From Gemmatimonas sp. (lineage in GTDB: Bacteria; Gemmatimonadota; Gemmatimonadetes; Gemmatimonadales; Gemmatimonadaceae): DNA of 64,000 bases. The stretch's first letter is position 1, and each line of letters starts with the position of its first letter. The notes below the pieces were generated by a model that made no database searches, had not been told where the DNA came from, and saw nothing but the letters and a program-made list of their open reading frames with translations. The DNA is taken from NCBI GenBank assembly GCA_011390935.1, contig JAABRL010000006.1:106599-170598 (forward strand). The letters run 5' to 3'. A program made the translations under genes and the position numbers. Below, piece by piece: positions 1 through 9,813 of the stretch.

Positions 1-594
1 GAGCGGTAGCCCGATCGCGCGAAAGTGCGACGGATGCTTGGTCTCCGGATACACGCCCACCACGCGCCCCCGCGCCCGACCGAGCGAATCGGCCAGCGCG
101 AGGACTTCGTCGAACGTGGGCACGAGAAACCGCCCGTTGAACGACTGATCACGAAACGCCAGCCGCTCCTTCGCGCGCAACGTGCGCAGCTCGGCGAGGG
201 TGAAGTCCTCGGTGAACCAGCCGGTCACGTTGGCGCCGTCCATCTGCTTCGTGGTGCGTCGATCGGGAAACTTCTCCGCCACATCGGTGGTGCCCCCGAT
301 CTCGTTTTCGTGGCGCGCCACCAGCACACCGTCCTTCGTGATCACGAGATCCGGCTCGATGTAGTCCGCGCCCAGCTCCACCGCGCGTGTGTAGGCCTCG
401 AGCGTGTGCTCGGGGCGATGTCCGCTCGCACCGCGGTGCGCCACGAGCAGGAACGGCGGGTCATCGGCCATCAGCGGGGCGGCCATGGACGCTCTCGGGG
501 TAGAAGACGGGGCGCTCACGCCGCACCCGACCAGCATCGTGGCGGCGAGCAGTAGCCGCGACGCGCGAGACACCACCAGCAACGAACGGAACAT
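1..594 (-). CDS. Glycerophosphodiester phosphodiesterase lipoprotein (3' end cut by window)
   Basis: Reading the minus strand from the ATG at 594 gives an uninterrupted frame to base 1, 198 codons so far. The first 25 residues are a lipoprotein signal with lipobox LVGC. The mature part begins with the GDPD signature [19 protein letters not shown], followed by an E-P-D metal-binding triad ([18 protein letters not shown]). In this family the HRG, E-x-D and a downstream His bind metal and catalyse hydrolysis of glycerophosphodiesters to glycerol-3-phosphate and an alcohol. The lipobox implies an exported, membrane-anchored enzyme that scavenges phospholipid head-group products. The insert containing TTKQMDG resembles the longer GlpQ-type periplasmic enzymes, which are about 330-380 residues. 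Family assignment is firm; substrate is inferred. Confidence 0.93.
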   Translation of the reverse strand, partial: MFRSLLVVSRASRLLLAATMLVGCGVSAPSSTPRASMAAPLMADDPPFLLVAHRGASGHRPEHTLEAYTRAVELGADYIEPDLVITKDGVLVARHENEIGGTTDVAEKFPDRRTTKQMDGANVTGWFTEDFTLAELRTLRAKERLAFRDQSFNGRFLVPTFDEVLALADSLGRARGRVVGVYPETKHPSHFRAIGLPL

Positions 595-827
595 CGGGGC
601 ATCCCCTGAAAATGTCGAGCCGACACGCATCGCGTCCTGCGAACCCGCGCCGTCCCAGCGGGTAGCAGAACCGTCGCGCCAATGAGCCGTGCAGTGTGCG
701 AAGGTAACGTCGCGTCTCGTCCCAGTCAGTTGCGGTCTGCACACCGTGACGGCGTTGCGACATACGGTCACGTGAGCGAACGTTCAGCAGGGCCCTGTCT
801 CCCTGGTGATTCCCCCTACCCTGACGC

Positions 828-3800
828 ATGACCTCCCCGTCCCAGGCATTGCAGGACCGACTCTCCGCTGCACTGGCGGGACAATACACGATCGAGCGCG
901 TGCTCGGCGTGGGCGGCATGGGGACAGTCTTTCTGGGGCGCGACGTCACGCTCGATCGTCCGGTCGCAATCAAGGTCATCTCCCCAGACGTGACGGGCAG
1001 CGCCGAACTCCGGCAGCGCTTCCTGCTCGAAGCGCGCACGGTGGCGCGCCTGCGGCACCCCAACATTGTGTCCGTGTATTCGGCGGGCGAATCCGGCGAT
1101 CTGCTGTGGTTCGCCATGGAGTTCGTGCCCGGCGAAAGTCTGCGCGATCGGCAGCTGCGGGAACCGGTCCTGCCGGCCGACGATGTGATCGCCATCATGC
1201 ACGATCTCGCGCTCGCGCTCGACGACGCACACGCCGCCGGCATCGTGCACCGTGATGTGAAGCCCGAGAACATCCTGCTCGACCGGGACACCGGCCGCGC
1301 CATGCTCACCGACTTCGGCGTGGCCCGCGCGCTCTCGGCGGGCGATGGACGCCTCACCGGCGTGGGCTTCGTACTCGGCTCGCCGCGCTACATGAGCCCC
1401 GAGCAGGCGGCCGGTGACGCCACCATCGACGGGCGCAGCGACCTCTACTCGCTCGGCCTCGTGGCCTACGAGCTGCTGGCGGGACACCCCGTGGTGCAGG
1501 CCGAAACACCCACGGCGATTCTGGTAAAGCACCTCACCGAAGAGGCCACGCCGATCACGCAGGTAAAAGCCGACGTGCCGCCGGTGCTGGCGAGCGCGAT
1601 CATGCGCACGCTGGCCAAGAAGCCAGACGAACGGTTCACGCGCGGGCGCGCGCTCGCGGCAGCGCTCGAGGGGCGTGATCCGGATGATCCGTCGGCGGTT
1701 GGCGGCCGCCGATCGCTGGGCGGCTCGAAGGCGACACCTGCAGCGCCCACCTCCTCCGCTCGCAAGCGCCTTGCCGTGACCGCGGTGGTGGCCACCGTGG
1801 CCGCCGCTGGTCTCTGGTTTGCCACCGGGCGTGAAGCGGGTGCAGAGCGATCGGCGAACGCCAACACCTGGCTCGTGGCACCGTTCGAGCTGCAAACCTC
1901 GAACACCTCGCTGGACTGGCTGCGCGAAGGCGCGGTGAACATGCTCGGCCTCACGCTCTCGCAGTGGAACGACCTGAGCGTGGTGGACTACGAGCGCACC
2001 CTCGACCTGCTGTCGGCCATGGGCGAGGACGACGCACGTCGCGTGGGACTCGATGCCGCCCGCCAGATGGCGCGCCGCGCGAAGGCCGGCGCCGTGATCA
2101 TGGGACAGATCACCACCGCCAACGATTCGCTGTTCGTGGTGGCGCGGCGCTACGATGTGGCGAGCGGTACGCGCATTGACGAGGCCACCGTGGGCGCCCC
2201 GCTCAATGGCGACCCGCGCCTGGTGTTCGAGCGCCTCTCACGCGAGCTGCTCGATCTGGCGGGCGGTCCGGCACTGTCGCTCGAACTCGCCAGGCAGACC
2301 ACCGAGTCGATCGAGGCGTATCGACTGTATCTCGACGGGTTGCGCGCGCTGAATCGCTTCCGCCTGCCCGAAGCCGACTCGCTGTTCGCACGAGCGACCA
2401 CACTCGATAGCACTTTCGCCCTGGCGTACTACAAACGCGCCCTGGGTCTCGGGTGGAGCAACCGCCTCGATTCGCTGTACGAAAACACGGCGCAGCGCGC
2501 CGTGCAGCACGGCAGCCGTGTGCCGCCGCGCATGCGCGAGGTGTTCGCCGGCAACCTCGACCTGGCTCGCGGTTTTCTCGCGTCCACGAGCGGATCGACC
2601 GATGCGGCCCGTACCTACTGGGACGCGGCGCAGCAGCGGTTCCAGACGCTGGCCGCGAGCGACTCCACCGACCTCGATGCCTGGTATGGCCTCGCCGATG
2701 CGGACTTCCACGCCGCCACCGGCACCGGGCTCGTCGATCCGGACTCGATCACCCTGTTGCTCAACCGCTCGATGCGGGCCTTCGAGCGCACCATCGCGAT
2801 CGATTCGTCGTTCCATCTCGCGTATCAGCATCTGGTGAGTCTGTATCAGTTTGCGGCCAACGAACGCGGCGGTCTGGTGCTCGACAGCGGCGTGTTGCGG
2901 GTGCGAACCGCCAGCATGGACAGCGCCCGTGTCGCGCAACTGCATCGCGACGCGCAGGATCGCAGCAAGCGCTTTGCCGAACGCTGGATCGCCGAGGACC
3001 CGGACAGCCCACAGGCGTGGCAGTCGCTGCTTGATACGTATGGCGTGATGCGGCAGTTCGATTCGGCCGTGGCGCTCATTGGCCGAGCCCGGACTCGTCC
3101 CGCCATCTACTCGCCGTCGCTGGCGATTTTCCGCGGCATGTTCCGACTGCTGCAGGACAACCCCGACAGCCTGCGCGCCGACTTGAACGAGATGCTGCAG
3201 CGCTTTCCCGCCGAGTCGCTGGGCGTGCGCACCACGACGCCCGGCGCGCTCATGCCATTCGTGAGCATGACGACCGCGGGCGCCGTGGGGGCCGTCGGTC
3301 TGCTCGACTCCCTCGTTGCGCGGTCCGTGGAACACAGCCCCACGTTTCCCGTGCTCGGTGGGTCCACGCGCGAGATCGCCGACATGTACAGCACCGCCGT
3401 CGCGGTGGCGGCCGGCGTCCCGATGAGCCCGGCCATGCGCACACGGCTCACCACAGGCATTGCGCGACTCTCCGGCACCGGCAGCGCCGGTCCGATCATG
3501 ACTCAGTTCCGTACGCAGGCGCTGGGCGTTCCGTACAGTGTGTATCTCACGACTCGGGACACGACGTTCGCGCGCACCGCCCTCACCTGGGCAACCGAAC
3601 GCGGCGCCGATTTTTTCGAGTTGGAGGCGCTGCTGGCACTCGAGCGCGGCGACAGCGCGGTTGCGCGCGCCAAGCGGGCACAGATCGCCGACACCGTCGG
3701 CTTGCGCGGGGCCACCCTGAGCATGGGCGGTGTGCGCGCGCTCACACGAGCGGAGCTGCTCACACGACTGGGCGATACGCGCCGAGCGATTGCGATCTAC

Positions 3801-4064
3801 GAGATCATGCGCCCCGAGAACCTGCAGATGAGCATGGGCGAGCCTGGCATCGCCCTGTACGTGCGCAGCCGACTCGCGCTGGGGCGCCTGTTGGAACAGG
3901 AGGGCGAACGCGAGCGTGCGCTGGCCGCCTACGAGTCATTCGAGCGCTACTGGCGCCACGCCGACCCGGTGCTGCAGGACGAGCTGCGCGAGGCACGGGC
4001 CTCGATGCAGCGACTGCGCGATGCCGGCACCACGACAACGATCCGACCGCGCGCTGGGTCCTGA
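828..4064 (+). CDS. Membrane Ser/Thr protein kinase with long extracytoplasmic TPR-like region
   Basis: The 1078-residue product has an N-terminal Hanks-type kinase domain (about 20-280). The glycine loop GVGGMG is at 27-32, the ATP lysine at K49, HRDVKPEN begins near 141, DFG is at 162-164, and SPRYMSPEQ marks the activation segment, so it should be catalytically active. A single hydrophobic segment lies near 314-334. The remaining 740 or so residues are alanine/arginine-rich, helical and TPR-like, with no PASTA repeats. This is the receptor-kinase layout common in Gemmatimonadota and Acidobacteriota: cytosolic kinase, one membrane span, large outer region that may bind ligands or proteins. 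The start is the ATG followed by MTSPSQALQDRL. It stands alone, with no phosphatase beside it. The sensed signal is unknown. Confidence 0.95.
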   Translation: MTSPSQALQDRLSAALAGQYTIERVLGVGGMGTVFLGRDVTLDRPVAIKVISPDVTGSAELRQRFLLEARTVARLRHPNIVSVYSAGESGDLLWFAMEFVPGESLRDRQLREPVLPADDVIAIMHDLALALDDAHAAGIVHRDVKPENILLDRDTGRAMLTDFGVARALSAGDGRLTGVGFVLGSPRYMSPEQAAGDATIDGRSDLYSLGLVAYELLAGHPVVQAETPTAILVKHLTEEATPITQVKADVPPVLASAIMRTLAKKPDERFTRGRALAAALEGRDPDDPSAVGGRRSLGGSKATPAAPTSSARKRLAVTAVVATVAAAGLWFATGREAGAERSANANTWLVAPFELQTSNTSLDWLREGAVNMLGLTLSQWNDLSVVDYERTLDLLSAMGEDDARRVGLDAARQMARRAKAGAVIMGQITTANDSLFVVARRYDVASGTRIDEATVGAPLNGDPRLVFERLSRELLDLAGGPALSLELARQTTESIEAYRLYLDGLRALNRFRLPEADSLFARATTLDSTFALAYYKRALGLGWSNRLDSLYENTAQRAVQHGSRVPPRMREVFAGNLDLARGFLASTSGSTDAARTYWDAAQQRFQTLAASDSTDLDAWYGLADADFHAATGTGLVDPDSITLLLNRSMRAFERTIAIDSSFHLAYQHLVSLYQFAANERGGLVLDSGVLRVRTASMDSARVAQLHRDAQDRSKRFAERWIAEDPDSPQAWQSLLDTYGVMRQFDSAVALIGRARTRPAIYSPSLAIFRGMFRLLQDNPDSLRADLNEMLQRFPAESLGVRTTTPGALMPFVSMTTAGAVGAVGLLDSLVARSVEHSPTFPVLGGSTREIADMYSTAVAVAAGVPMSPAMRTRLTTGIARLSGTGSAGPIMTQFRTQALGVPYSVYLTTRDTTFARTALTWATERGADFFELEALLALERGDSAVARAKRAQIADTVGLRGATLSMGGVRALTRAELLTRLGDTRRAIAIYEIMRPENLQMSMGEPGIALYVRSRLALGRLLEQEGERERALAAYESFERYWRHADPVLQDELREARASMQRLRDAGTTTTIRPRAGS

Positions 4065-4111
4065 GGCGGTAATCGGTCAGACCAGCGCGCATCCCCTTTC
4101 CGGAGTGTGCC

Positions 4112-4615
4112 ATGTCGAGCGAGTCGCCACGCAGTCGCGCCGTGCAAGCGGTCATCGATGGTCATGCCGCTGCGCTTGAACAGGCGCTCACCGACGATAA
4201 CACCGCCGTGCAGCACGTCACGCCGGAGGGGTGGTCGCTGCTGCATCTGGCCGCGTACTACGGCCACACCGCGCTGGTGAAGACACTGCTCGTGCACGGC
4301 GCCGATGCCTTTGCACGCTCGGTCAACAGCACGGCGAACACTCCGCTGCACGCGGCAATCGCCGGCGCGGCCGATGTCGACTGCGTGAAGCTGCTGCTCG
4401 CCGGTGGCGCCGGCGTCAACGCCACCGGCGCGCAGGACATCACACCGCTGCACCTCGCCGCGTCGCGCAACGATCGGGCGTTGTGTGAACTCCTGCTCGC
4501 CCTCGGCGCCGATCCACGCGCGCGCATGGAGGACGGGTCGATGCCGCACCATGTGGCGAGTGAACGCGAGCATCACGAACTCGCGCTGTGGCTCGAGGGT
4601 CACGCGGCGCCCTAG
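4112..4615 (+). CDS. Ankyrin-repeat protein
   Basis: A 167-residue protein built mainly of ankyrin repeats. Consensus patches appear in series: GWSLLHLAAYYGHTALVKTLL, then TPLHAAIAGAADVDCVKLLL, then TPLHLAASRNDRALCELLL, and a final degenerate unit SMPHHVASEREHHELALWL. That is about four repeats, enough for a complete small solenoid. There is no signal peptide or membrane segment, so it is probably a cytosolic protein-binding scaffold. A GGAG element sits just before the ATG. It lies 47 bases downstream of the kinase in the same direction, so they may be co-transcribed. The function and partner cannot be read from sequence. Its TAG stop overlaps the stop of the convergent neighbour. Confidence 0.9.
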   Translation: MSSESPRSRAVQAVIDGHAAALEQALTDDNTAVQHVTPEGWSLLHLAAYYGHTALVKTLLVHGADAFARSVNSTANTPLHAAIAGAADVDCVKLLLAGGAGVNATGAQDITPLHLAASRNDRALCELLLALGADPRARMEDGSMPHHVASEREHHELALWLEGHAAP

Positions 4616-5049
4616 AAGGCTGACCGCAACCCGGATCGCGACTCGGCCACGACGACCGGTTGCATCTCGCGTGCCCGGCGCACCCATCGGGACACCGTGC
4701 TGAGTGAGGGGACGGCGCGCGTGAGTTTGCGCTCCGCGTTTACGCGATGCAGCAGGTTCACGATGTTCTCCGGCTCCCGCTGACCGAGCTCCTGCACCGA
4801 CTGGACGCCGCTGACTTCGAGCAGCCGACCGAAGCCGCCGCCAATGCCGCTCACGCGCATGAGGTCGGCCTGCCGGGCCCACGTTTCCAGCTGATGGGTG
4901 GTCACGGCAGCGTACGCCGACAGCTGTCGACGCCCTTCGGCGGTGGCACAGCGCTCGATCAGCGCTTCCGAGTCGGCCACGCCGGCGCGAACGAGGCGGT
5001 CGGCGAAAAAGGGGCCGATGCCGTCAATCTCTTCGAGTTTGTAGGTCAT
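4612..5049 (-). CDS. DUF4332 helix-hairpin-helix protein
   Basis: A 145-residue protein with two helix-hairpin-helix-like units: LEEIDGIGPFFADRLVRAGV at the start and LMRVSGIGGGFGRLLEVSGV in the middle, each followed by a helical stretch. This matches the DUF4332 family, whose members resemble DNA-binding HhH repeats; a nucleic-acid role is plausible but unproven. The C-terminus has a basic patch (SRWVRRAREM). The start is well supported: AGGAGG lies five bases before the ATG. No signal peptide. It converges on the ankyrin gene, and the two stop codons share the four-base palindrome CTAG. Confidence 0.88.
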   Translation of the reverse strand: MTYKLEEIDGIGPFFADRLVRAGVADSEALIERCATAEGRRQLSAYAAVTTHQLETWARQADLMRVSGIGGGFGRLLEVSGVQSVQELGQREPENIVNLLHRVNAERKLTRAVPSLSTVSRWVRRAREMQPVVVAESRSGLRSAF

Positions 5050-5489
5050 GTGTTCCTCCTGATGATCCGGCGCGCCGACTGCAAGCGCGAGGACCGATTC
5101 GAGTGAGGCGGGGCGCGAAGAGCGACCGTGGAGTGAGAGTGGCCGTGCAGAACAGCGCGCCGCACCGATGCCGGACTCCGTTCGCCCGGGCCTGTTGGAC
5201 TGCCATCGCAGCGCCGATCGAGCGATTCGCTCGATGCGGACCGGGGCAGTCCCCTTCGATTCACATAAAGTAAGGTAACCGATTCGGGCACGAAAAACAA
5301 GTGCAAATCATTGCCGCACATACGTTTACGTCATTTTCTGACCGTTGTGGCGCACGTTTGACGCATATCTGCTTACCCGGGCGGAGCACATCGATGGTCC
5401 GGTGCCGCCCAAACATCCACGGCCCCGGCGCACGTGTCGCGGTGCGCCGAGGCCGTGAGAGCCGATCGCCTGCTGATTGCCGAACGCGC
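5050..5489. other. 440-bp intergenic region
   Basis: No convincing reading frame. The section around 5260-5350 is noticeably more AT-rich than its surroundings and lies upstream of the minus-strand DUF4332 gene, so it probably holds that gene's promoter; I could not assign firm -35/-10 boxes. The end near 5418-5457 holds a strong hairpin at the 3' side of the VPS10 gene, listed separately. Confidence 0.5.
5418..5457 (-). terminator. Strong hairpin after the VPS10/BNR gene
   Basis: Two 16-base arms at 5418-5433 and 5442-5457 are complementary with one mismatch, around an 8-base loop. It lies 33 bases past the stop of the minus-strand gene ending at 5490. The T-run that should follow in a textbook intrinsic terminator is short (TGTTT), so termination is inferred mainly from stem strength and position. 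Confidence 0.6.
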
Positions 5490-8400
5490 TTACCGCGCCG
5501 ACTGCAGCCAGCGCTCGAACTGACGCGCCAGTGCGTCCTCATCTTCAAAGCCGAACCCGCCACCGTCGCCCGTGTTGGCCAGCTTCTCCACGCGCAGCAC
5601 CTGCGTCATCGTGCGGCCACCTGCGGTGAGCGTGACCCGGTAGTCACCGCTTTCAACGAACGGTGCCTGACCTCCGCCGCCACCGCGACCACCACGACGG
5701 CCGCCGCCACCCATCGGGTTGAAGCCGGGGATCGCCTCGCGCAGTGCGCCGAAGACCTCCTGCAGACCGCCCATGTCGGGCGCGCCGCCGCCCGCACCGC
5801 GTCCGCCCGCAGCCGCTCCCGCCGTGGGGAAGCTCGGTGTGGCCGGCGTCTCGCCGGGACGATCGTTGCGCGCACCACCGGCGCCACCACCACCGCCGCC
5901 CCCGAAGGCACCCATCATGGCCTGCATGCCGGCCGGCCCGCGCGTAAGCGCATTGCGTGCCATGCCGATCACGTTCGCGGCCATGCCGCCCTTCTCGAGT
6001 GAATCGAGCACGGCGATCACACGCTGCGCGTTCCGGATGCTGTCACGCAGTGCCGCCGGAGAAAGCGGCGCCTGCGGAACCGGGCGGCCGCGGAAGTTCC
6101 ACGACACACGATGCAGCCCCGGGCCACCGGGGCCGGACAGCGTCGTCAGCGTATCCCCCTTGGCGTCCTGAATCACCAGACGCGCCTGTCCCGTGCCCTG
6201 CCCCACGCGATACCAGAGATCGGCCCCGTACTGCGGGCTCGGCGCCTGAAACACCTTGTGTCCCGGGTTGCCACCGTTGATGGGCGGCTCGCCCCACTGG
6301 AACGCAATGCGTGGTGCGAAGAGGTGCGCAGACGCCTGCGCGACCTCGGCGGTAAACTGCTGCAGCGGCGCGACGTCCACGATCCAGATGGACCGCCCGT
6401 GCGTGCCGGCCACGAGTTCGCGATCACGCGGGTGCACCACGAGATCGTGCACCGGTACCGTGGGCAGATCCGTCATGAAACGCTGCCACGACCCGCCGCG
6501 ATTCACCGACACATACAACCCCACATCCGTGCCGAGGTACAGCAGGTTGGGGTTGGTGGGGTCTTCACGGATCACATGCACGAAATCGGCATGCCCCGTG
6601 GGCAGGTTGCTCGCGATGCTCTTGAACGTGCGACCGAAGTCGGTGGTCATGAACACGTACGGCGTGTAGTCGTCGCGGCGATGATCATCGAACGTGACGT
6701 AGAATGTGCCCTCGGCTTCGTACGACGGCTCGAGACGCGAGACGTACGCACCGGCCGGTACGCCCGTGATGTTCTTCGTGACCTCTTCCCACGCGCCCCC
6801 ATCATTGCGCGTGAGCCACACGCGCCCGTCATCGGTACCGGCCAGCAGCAGCCCCGGACGGATCGGCGATTCATTGAGCGACACCACCGTGCCGAACGTT
6901 TCGGCACCCGTGACGTCGGGCGTGATGCCACCCGTGGTGCGCAGCGCCACATCGAGCTTGGCCGGATCGGCGTACGACAGGTCGCTCGAAATGGCGAACA
7001 TCTCGTCGCCGTGCTTCACGCTCTTGAGCACCTTGTTGGCGCCGAAGTACAGCGTGCCCGGATTGTGCTTCGAGATGATGTACGGCGTGTTCCAGTTCCA
7101 GCGCAGCTGACCATCAGCGGAGTCCTTCACCTGCTGCGCACGGAAGGCGGCAATACGCCGACGCATCTCGGCCGTCTCCGGACGTGATTCGTCGCCACGC
7201 ACAACCGCGATGGAATCGTTCCAGGCGTTGTAATCGTCACGCCAGTTCGGCTTGGCGAGCGCCGTGCGCTGTCCCGCCTCCCAGTTGTAGCGGCCCATGT
7301 TGCCGCCCTGACTCGTGGAGTAGAGAATGTTCGAGTCGGTCCAATCCTGCTGCGTGACGAAGCCGTCGCCGCCGCCCACGTTGTGCCACATGGCGTTCGT
7401 GATCGGCCCCTGCTTGCGACGACTCGGCCCGCACCATGAGCCGTTGTCCTGCAGACCGCCGCACACGCGATACGGCACCTGCATGTCCACCGAGATGTTG
7501 TAGAACTGGCCGAGGGCGAAGGTGTTGGGGAACTCCCACGAGCCACCGCCGTCGAGCGAGATGCCAAGGCCACCGTCGTTGCCCACGATGATGCGCTGCG
7601 CATCGGCCGGATCGAACCACATGGCGTGGTGGTCCACGTGCAGCCCCACGGTGGTGTTGCCGGCCGTCTTGCCGCCGTCACGCGAGTACTTCACCGGTGT
7701 GGATGAGAAGAACACCACCTCGGGATCGACCGGGCTCACGCGCACCTGCGAGTAGTAGAACGGGCGCACGTTGGTGGGGTTGCGATACTCCCACGTGCGG
7801 CCGCCGTCGGCGCTGCGATACAATCCGCTCGGGCGACGCTGCGCCGCCGTGCCGCGCGTGGGGCGAGCGTTGGGCGCCGTGTCCGCCTCCACCATGGTGT
7901 ACATGATGTCGGGGTTGCTGGCCGCGATGGCGATCTCGATGCGTCCCTTCATCGTTTCCGGGAAGCCGCCGCCCTTCACTTCAGTCCACGTCGCGCCGGC
8001 GTCGGTGCTCTTCCAGAGCGCCGAGCCCGGGCCGCCCGAGTTCAGGAAGTACGGGCCGCGCACGCGCTGATAGCTGGACGCAAAAATGATGTCCGGGTTC
8101 TTCGGGTGGATCTGCACATCCACGAAGCCGGTCTTGTCGTCAATGAACTTGATCAGGTTCCACGTATCGCCACCATCGGTGGTCTTGTAGAGACCACGCT
8201 CCTTGTTGGGCCCCCACACATGGCCGAGCGCCGCGACATACACCACGTTCGCGTTGCGCGGGTCCACCTGGATGCGCGCGATCTGCCGCGTCTCGGCGAG
8301 GCCGAGAAAACGCCAGCTCTTGCCGCCATCGGTGGTTTTGTAAATGCCGCCACCGGGGGAGATGGAGTTGCGCGAATTCGGCTCGCCGGTGCCCCAGTAC

Positions 8401-8735
8401 ACGACGTTCGTGTCGGAGGGGGCGATGGCGAGATCACCACCCGAGGCCACACGGGCCGTGTCGAGCACGGGGAAGAAGGTCGTGCCGCCGTTGATCGTCT
8501 TCCAGACGCCGCCGGCGGCGGTGGACACATAGAAGGTGCGCGACGGCGAGGCGATGCCTTCGACGTCCACGATGCGGCCGGCCATGTTGGCGGGACCGAT
8601 GTTGCGCCAACTCAAGCCGTTGATGATCTGGGCGGCGGCCGCGTCTTCTGGCGGCGCGGCCATGGGCCCCTGCGCGGCGACCGGCGCGGCGAGCGCGGCC
8701 AGCGACAGGGTGGCGAGGGAGAGGGTGCGTCTCAT
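5490..8735 (-). CDS. Secreted sortilin/VPS10-type BNR-repeat protein
   Basis: A 1081-residue exported protein. The signal peptide is MRRTLSLATLSLAALAAPVAAQ. The body (about 35-800) is made of repeated BNR/Asp-box and YVTN-like blades such as SPSRTFYVSTAAGGVWKT, YKTTDGGKSWRFLG, YKTTDGGDTWNLIK and YRSADGGRTWEYRN, the pattern of sortilin/VPS10 ten-bladed propellers and of bacterial proteins annotated as photosynthesis-system or xyloglucanase-like BNR proteins. Around 800-880 follows a region (SAHLFAPRIAFQWGEPPINGG and after) found at the C-terminus of many such proteins. Residues about 945-1020 are a glycine-rich linker, and the last 60 form a small sandwich-like domain (SGDYRVTLTAGGRTMTQVLRVEK). 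The ligand or enzymatic role is not known. It stands alone, divergent from the TonB-like gene. Confidence 0.92.
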   Translation of the reverse strand: MRRTLSLATLSLAALAAPVAAQGPMAAPPEDAAAAQIINGLSWRNIGPANMAGRIVDVEGIASPSRTFYVSTAAGGVWKTINGGTTFFPVLDTARVASGGDLAIAPSDTNVVYWGTGEPNSRNSISPGGGIYKTTDGGKSWRFLGLAETRQIARIQVDPRNANVVYVAALGHVWGPNKERGLYKTTDGGDTWNLIKFIDDKTGFVDVQIHPKNPDIIFASSYQRVRGPYFLNSGGPGSALWKSTDAGATWTEVKGGGFPETMKGRIEIAIAASNPDIMYTMVEADTAPNARPTRGTAAQRRPSGLYRSADGGRTWEYRNPTNVRPFYYSQVRVSPVDPEVVFFSSTPVKYSRDGGKTAGNTTVGLHVDHHAMWFDPADAQRIIVGNDGGLGISLDGGGSWEFPNTFALGQFYNISVDMQVPYRVCGGLQDNGSWCGPSRRKQGPITNAMWHNVGGGDGFVTQQDWTDSNILYSTSQGGNMGRYNWEAGQRTALAKPNWRDDYNAWNDSIAVVRGDESRPETAEMRRRIAAFRAQQVKDSADGQLRWNWNTPYIISKHNPGTLYFGANKVLKSVKHGDEMFAISSDLSYADPAKLDVALRTTGGITPDVTGAETFGTVVSLNESPIRPGLLLAGTDDGRVWLTRNDGGAWEEVTKNITGVPAGAYVSRLEPSYEAEGTFYVTFDDHRRDDYTPYVFMTTDFGRTFKSIASNLPTGHADFVHVIREDPTNPNLLYLGTDVGLYVSVNRGGSWQRFMTDLPTVPVHDLVVHPRDRELVAGTHGRSIWIVDVAPLQQFTAEVAQASAHLFAPRIAFQWGEPPINGGNPGHKVFQAPSPQYGADLWYRVGQGTGQARLVIQDAKGDTLTTLSGPGGPGLHRVSWNFRGRPVPQAPLSPAALRDSIRNAQRVIAVLDSLEKGGMAANVIGMARNALTRGPAGMQAMMGAFGGGGGGGAGGARNDRPGETPATPSFPTAGAAAGGRGAGGGAPDMGGLQEVFGALREAIPGFNPMGGGGRRGGRGGGGGQAPFVESGDYRVTLTAGGRTMTQVLRVEKLANTGDGGGFGFEDEDALARQFERWLQSAR

Positions 8736-8919
8736 GGGACAGATGGGTCGAAATGGAGAACTGGGGCCGACGCGACGCGCGGCCTTCCCAACGTGGCGCT
8801 ACGCCAGGCGCTTGGCCAGCGTTGACCGGCGCCCCCTGTTGGCGGGGGCACCATTCCGCGATACTTCAGGGGTGCGGGTGACGCATCCGGTCGCCCGACC
8901 TCCCGCGCGGAGCTCCGCC

Positions 8920-9666
8920 GTGCCAGCCAGTCCAGACCCTCCCCGCCTTCGACCCGCCAAGCGCCGGTCGCTCACGCTGCTCGAATCCGGGCGCGGCCAC
9001 TCCGGCGCCGGTGCGCTGCAGACCGCGCTGGGCATGCTGTTGTACGGTGCGGTGGTAACCACAGCGGTCGTGGCCGGAGCTCGCGATGCCACCGAAGCGT
9101 TCGAAGAGGCACAGCGGTCGGCGGAGTATCTCGCGCCGGAGCCCAAGCCGGTGGGGCGCGCCACCGAAGAGCGACTGCAGTACCTGGGCATGCGGGCGGG
9201 GACGGTGTCCTCAGGCGTTGAGACCGAAGGCGACGGCGATGCGGGTGCCGTGGTCGCGGTTCCCGGCATGGGCGAGAACACCGAATCGAGCGAGCTCGTC
9301 GAGGAGGTCGCCGACGAGTTCGTGCTCAGCGAAATCGATGTGGACTCGGCGGTGGTCCCCGACCCCACCAGCGGTGGCCCCGAGTACCCCGCTGGCCTGC
9401 TGGAGCTGCGCGTGGAGGGTATCGTGCTGGCGAAGTTCGTGGTCGATTCCTTCGGCCTGGTCACGCCGGGGAGCTTCGTCTCGCTCGAGTCCACGCACCC
9501 CGCGTTCACGCGTGCGGTGGATGAAGCGATGGCGCGCATGAAGTTCCGGCCGGCCTACGTGGGGAACAAGCGTGTACCGCAGCTGGTGGTGCAGAGCTTT
9601 GCGTTCCGGATCGCGAAACCCGTCGCCGACACCACGGGCAGGCCGCCGGCGATCGTTCCGCCGTAG
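8920..9666 (+). CDS. TonB C-terminal domain protein
   Basis: From a GTG at 8920 the product has about 248 residues. A short basic N-terminus ([10 protein letters not shown]) precedes a hydrophobic segment, [18 protein letters not shown], which should anchor it in the inner membrane. An acidic linker rich in Glu, Asp and Val follows, in place of the Pro-rich spacer of classical TonB. The C-terminal 80 residues match the TonB-C fold: [39 protein letters not shown] and [20 protein letters not shown]. TonB-C proteins pass energy from the inner membrane to outer-membrane receptors. No ExbB or ExbD gene is adjacent, so the energy partner must lie elsewhere. The start is uncertain; GTGs at 8872 and 8878 are in the same frame. 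Confidence 0.78.
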   Translation: MPASPDPPRLRPAKRRSLTLLESGRGHSGAGALQTALGMLLYGAVVTTAVVAGARDATEAFEEAQRSAEYLAPEPKPVGRATEERLQYLGMRAGTVSSGVETEGDGDAGAVVAVPGMGENTESSELVEEVADEFVLSEIDVDSAVVPDPTSGGPEYPAGLLELRVEGIVLAKFVVDSFGLVTPGSFVSLESTHPAFTRAVDEAMARMKFRPAYVGNKRVPQLVVQSFAFRIAKPVADTTGRPPAIVPP

Positions 9667-9813
9667 GCGCAATCCGATTCCTCCCTTCGTGTCGTACTTC
9701 GGACACTCACGCGTGAGTGCCCGATTTTTTTCGTGCGCCTCACGCTCGCGCGCCCGCGGTTCGCCGGCGCGCTTCGATGCGACTTGCCGTCCTGCGGCAC
9801 GGAGGAACTCTCA

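Noticed and set aside
5900..5920. CCACCACCACC runs as a simple-sequence repeat
   Set aside because: It encodes the glycine-rich linker of the VPS10/BNR protein; the codons vary and nothing suggests slippage.
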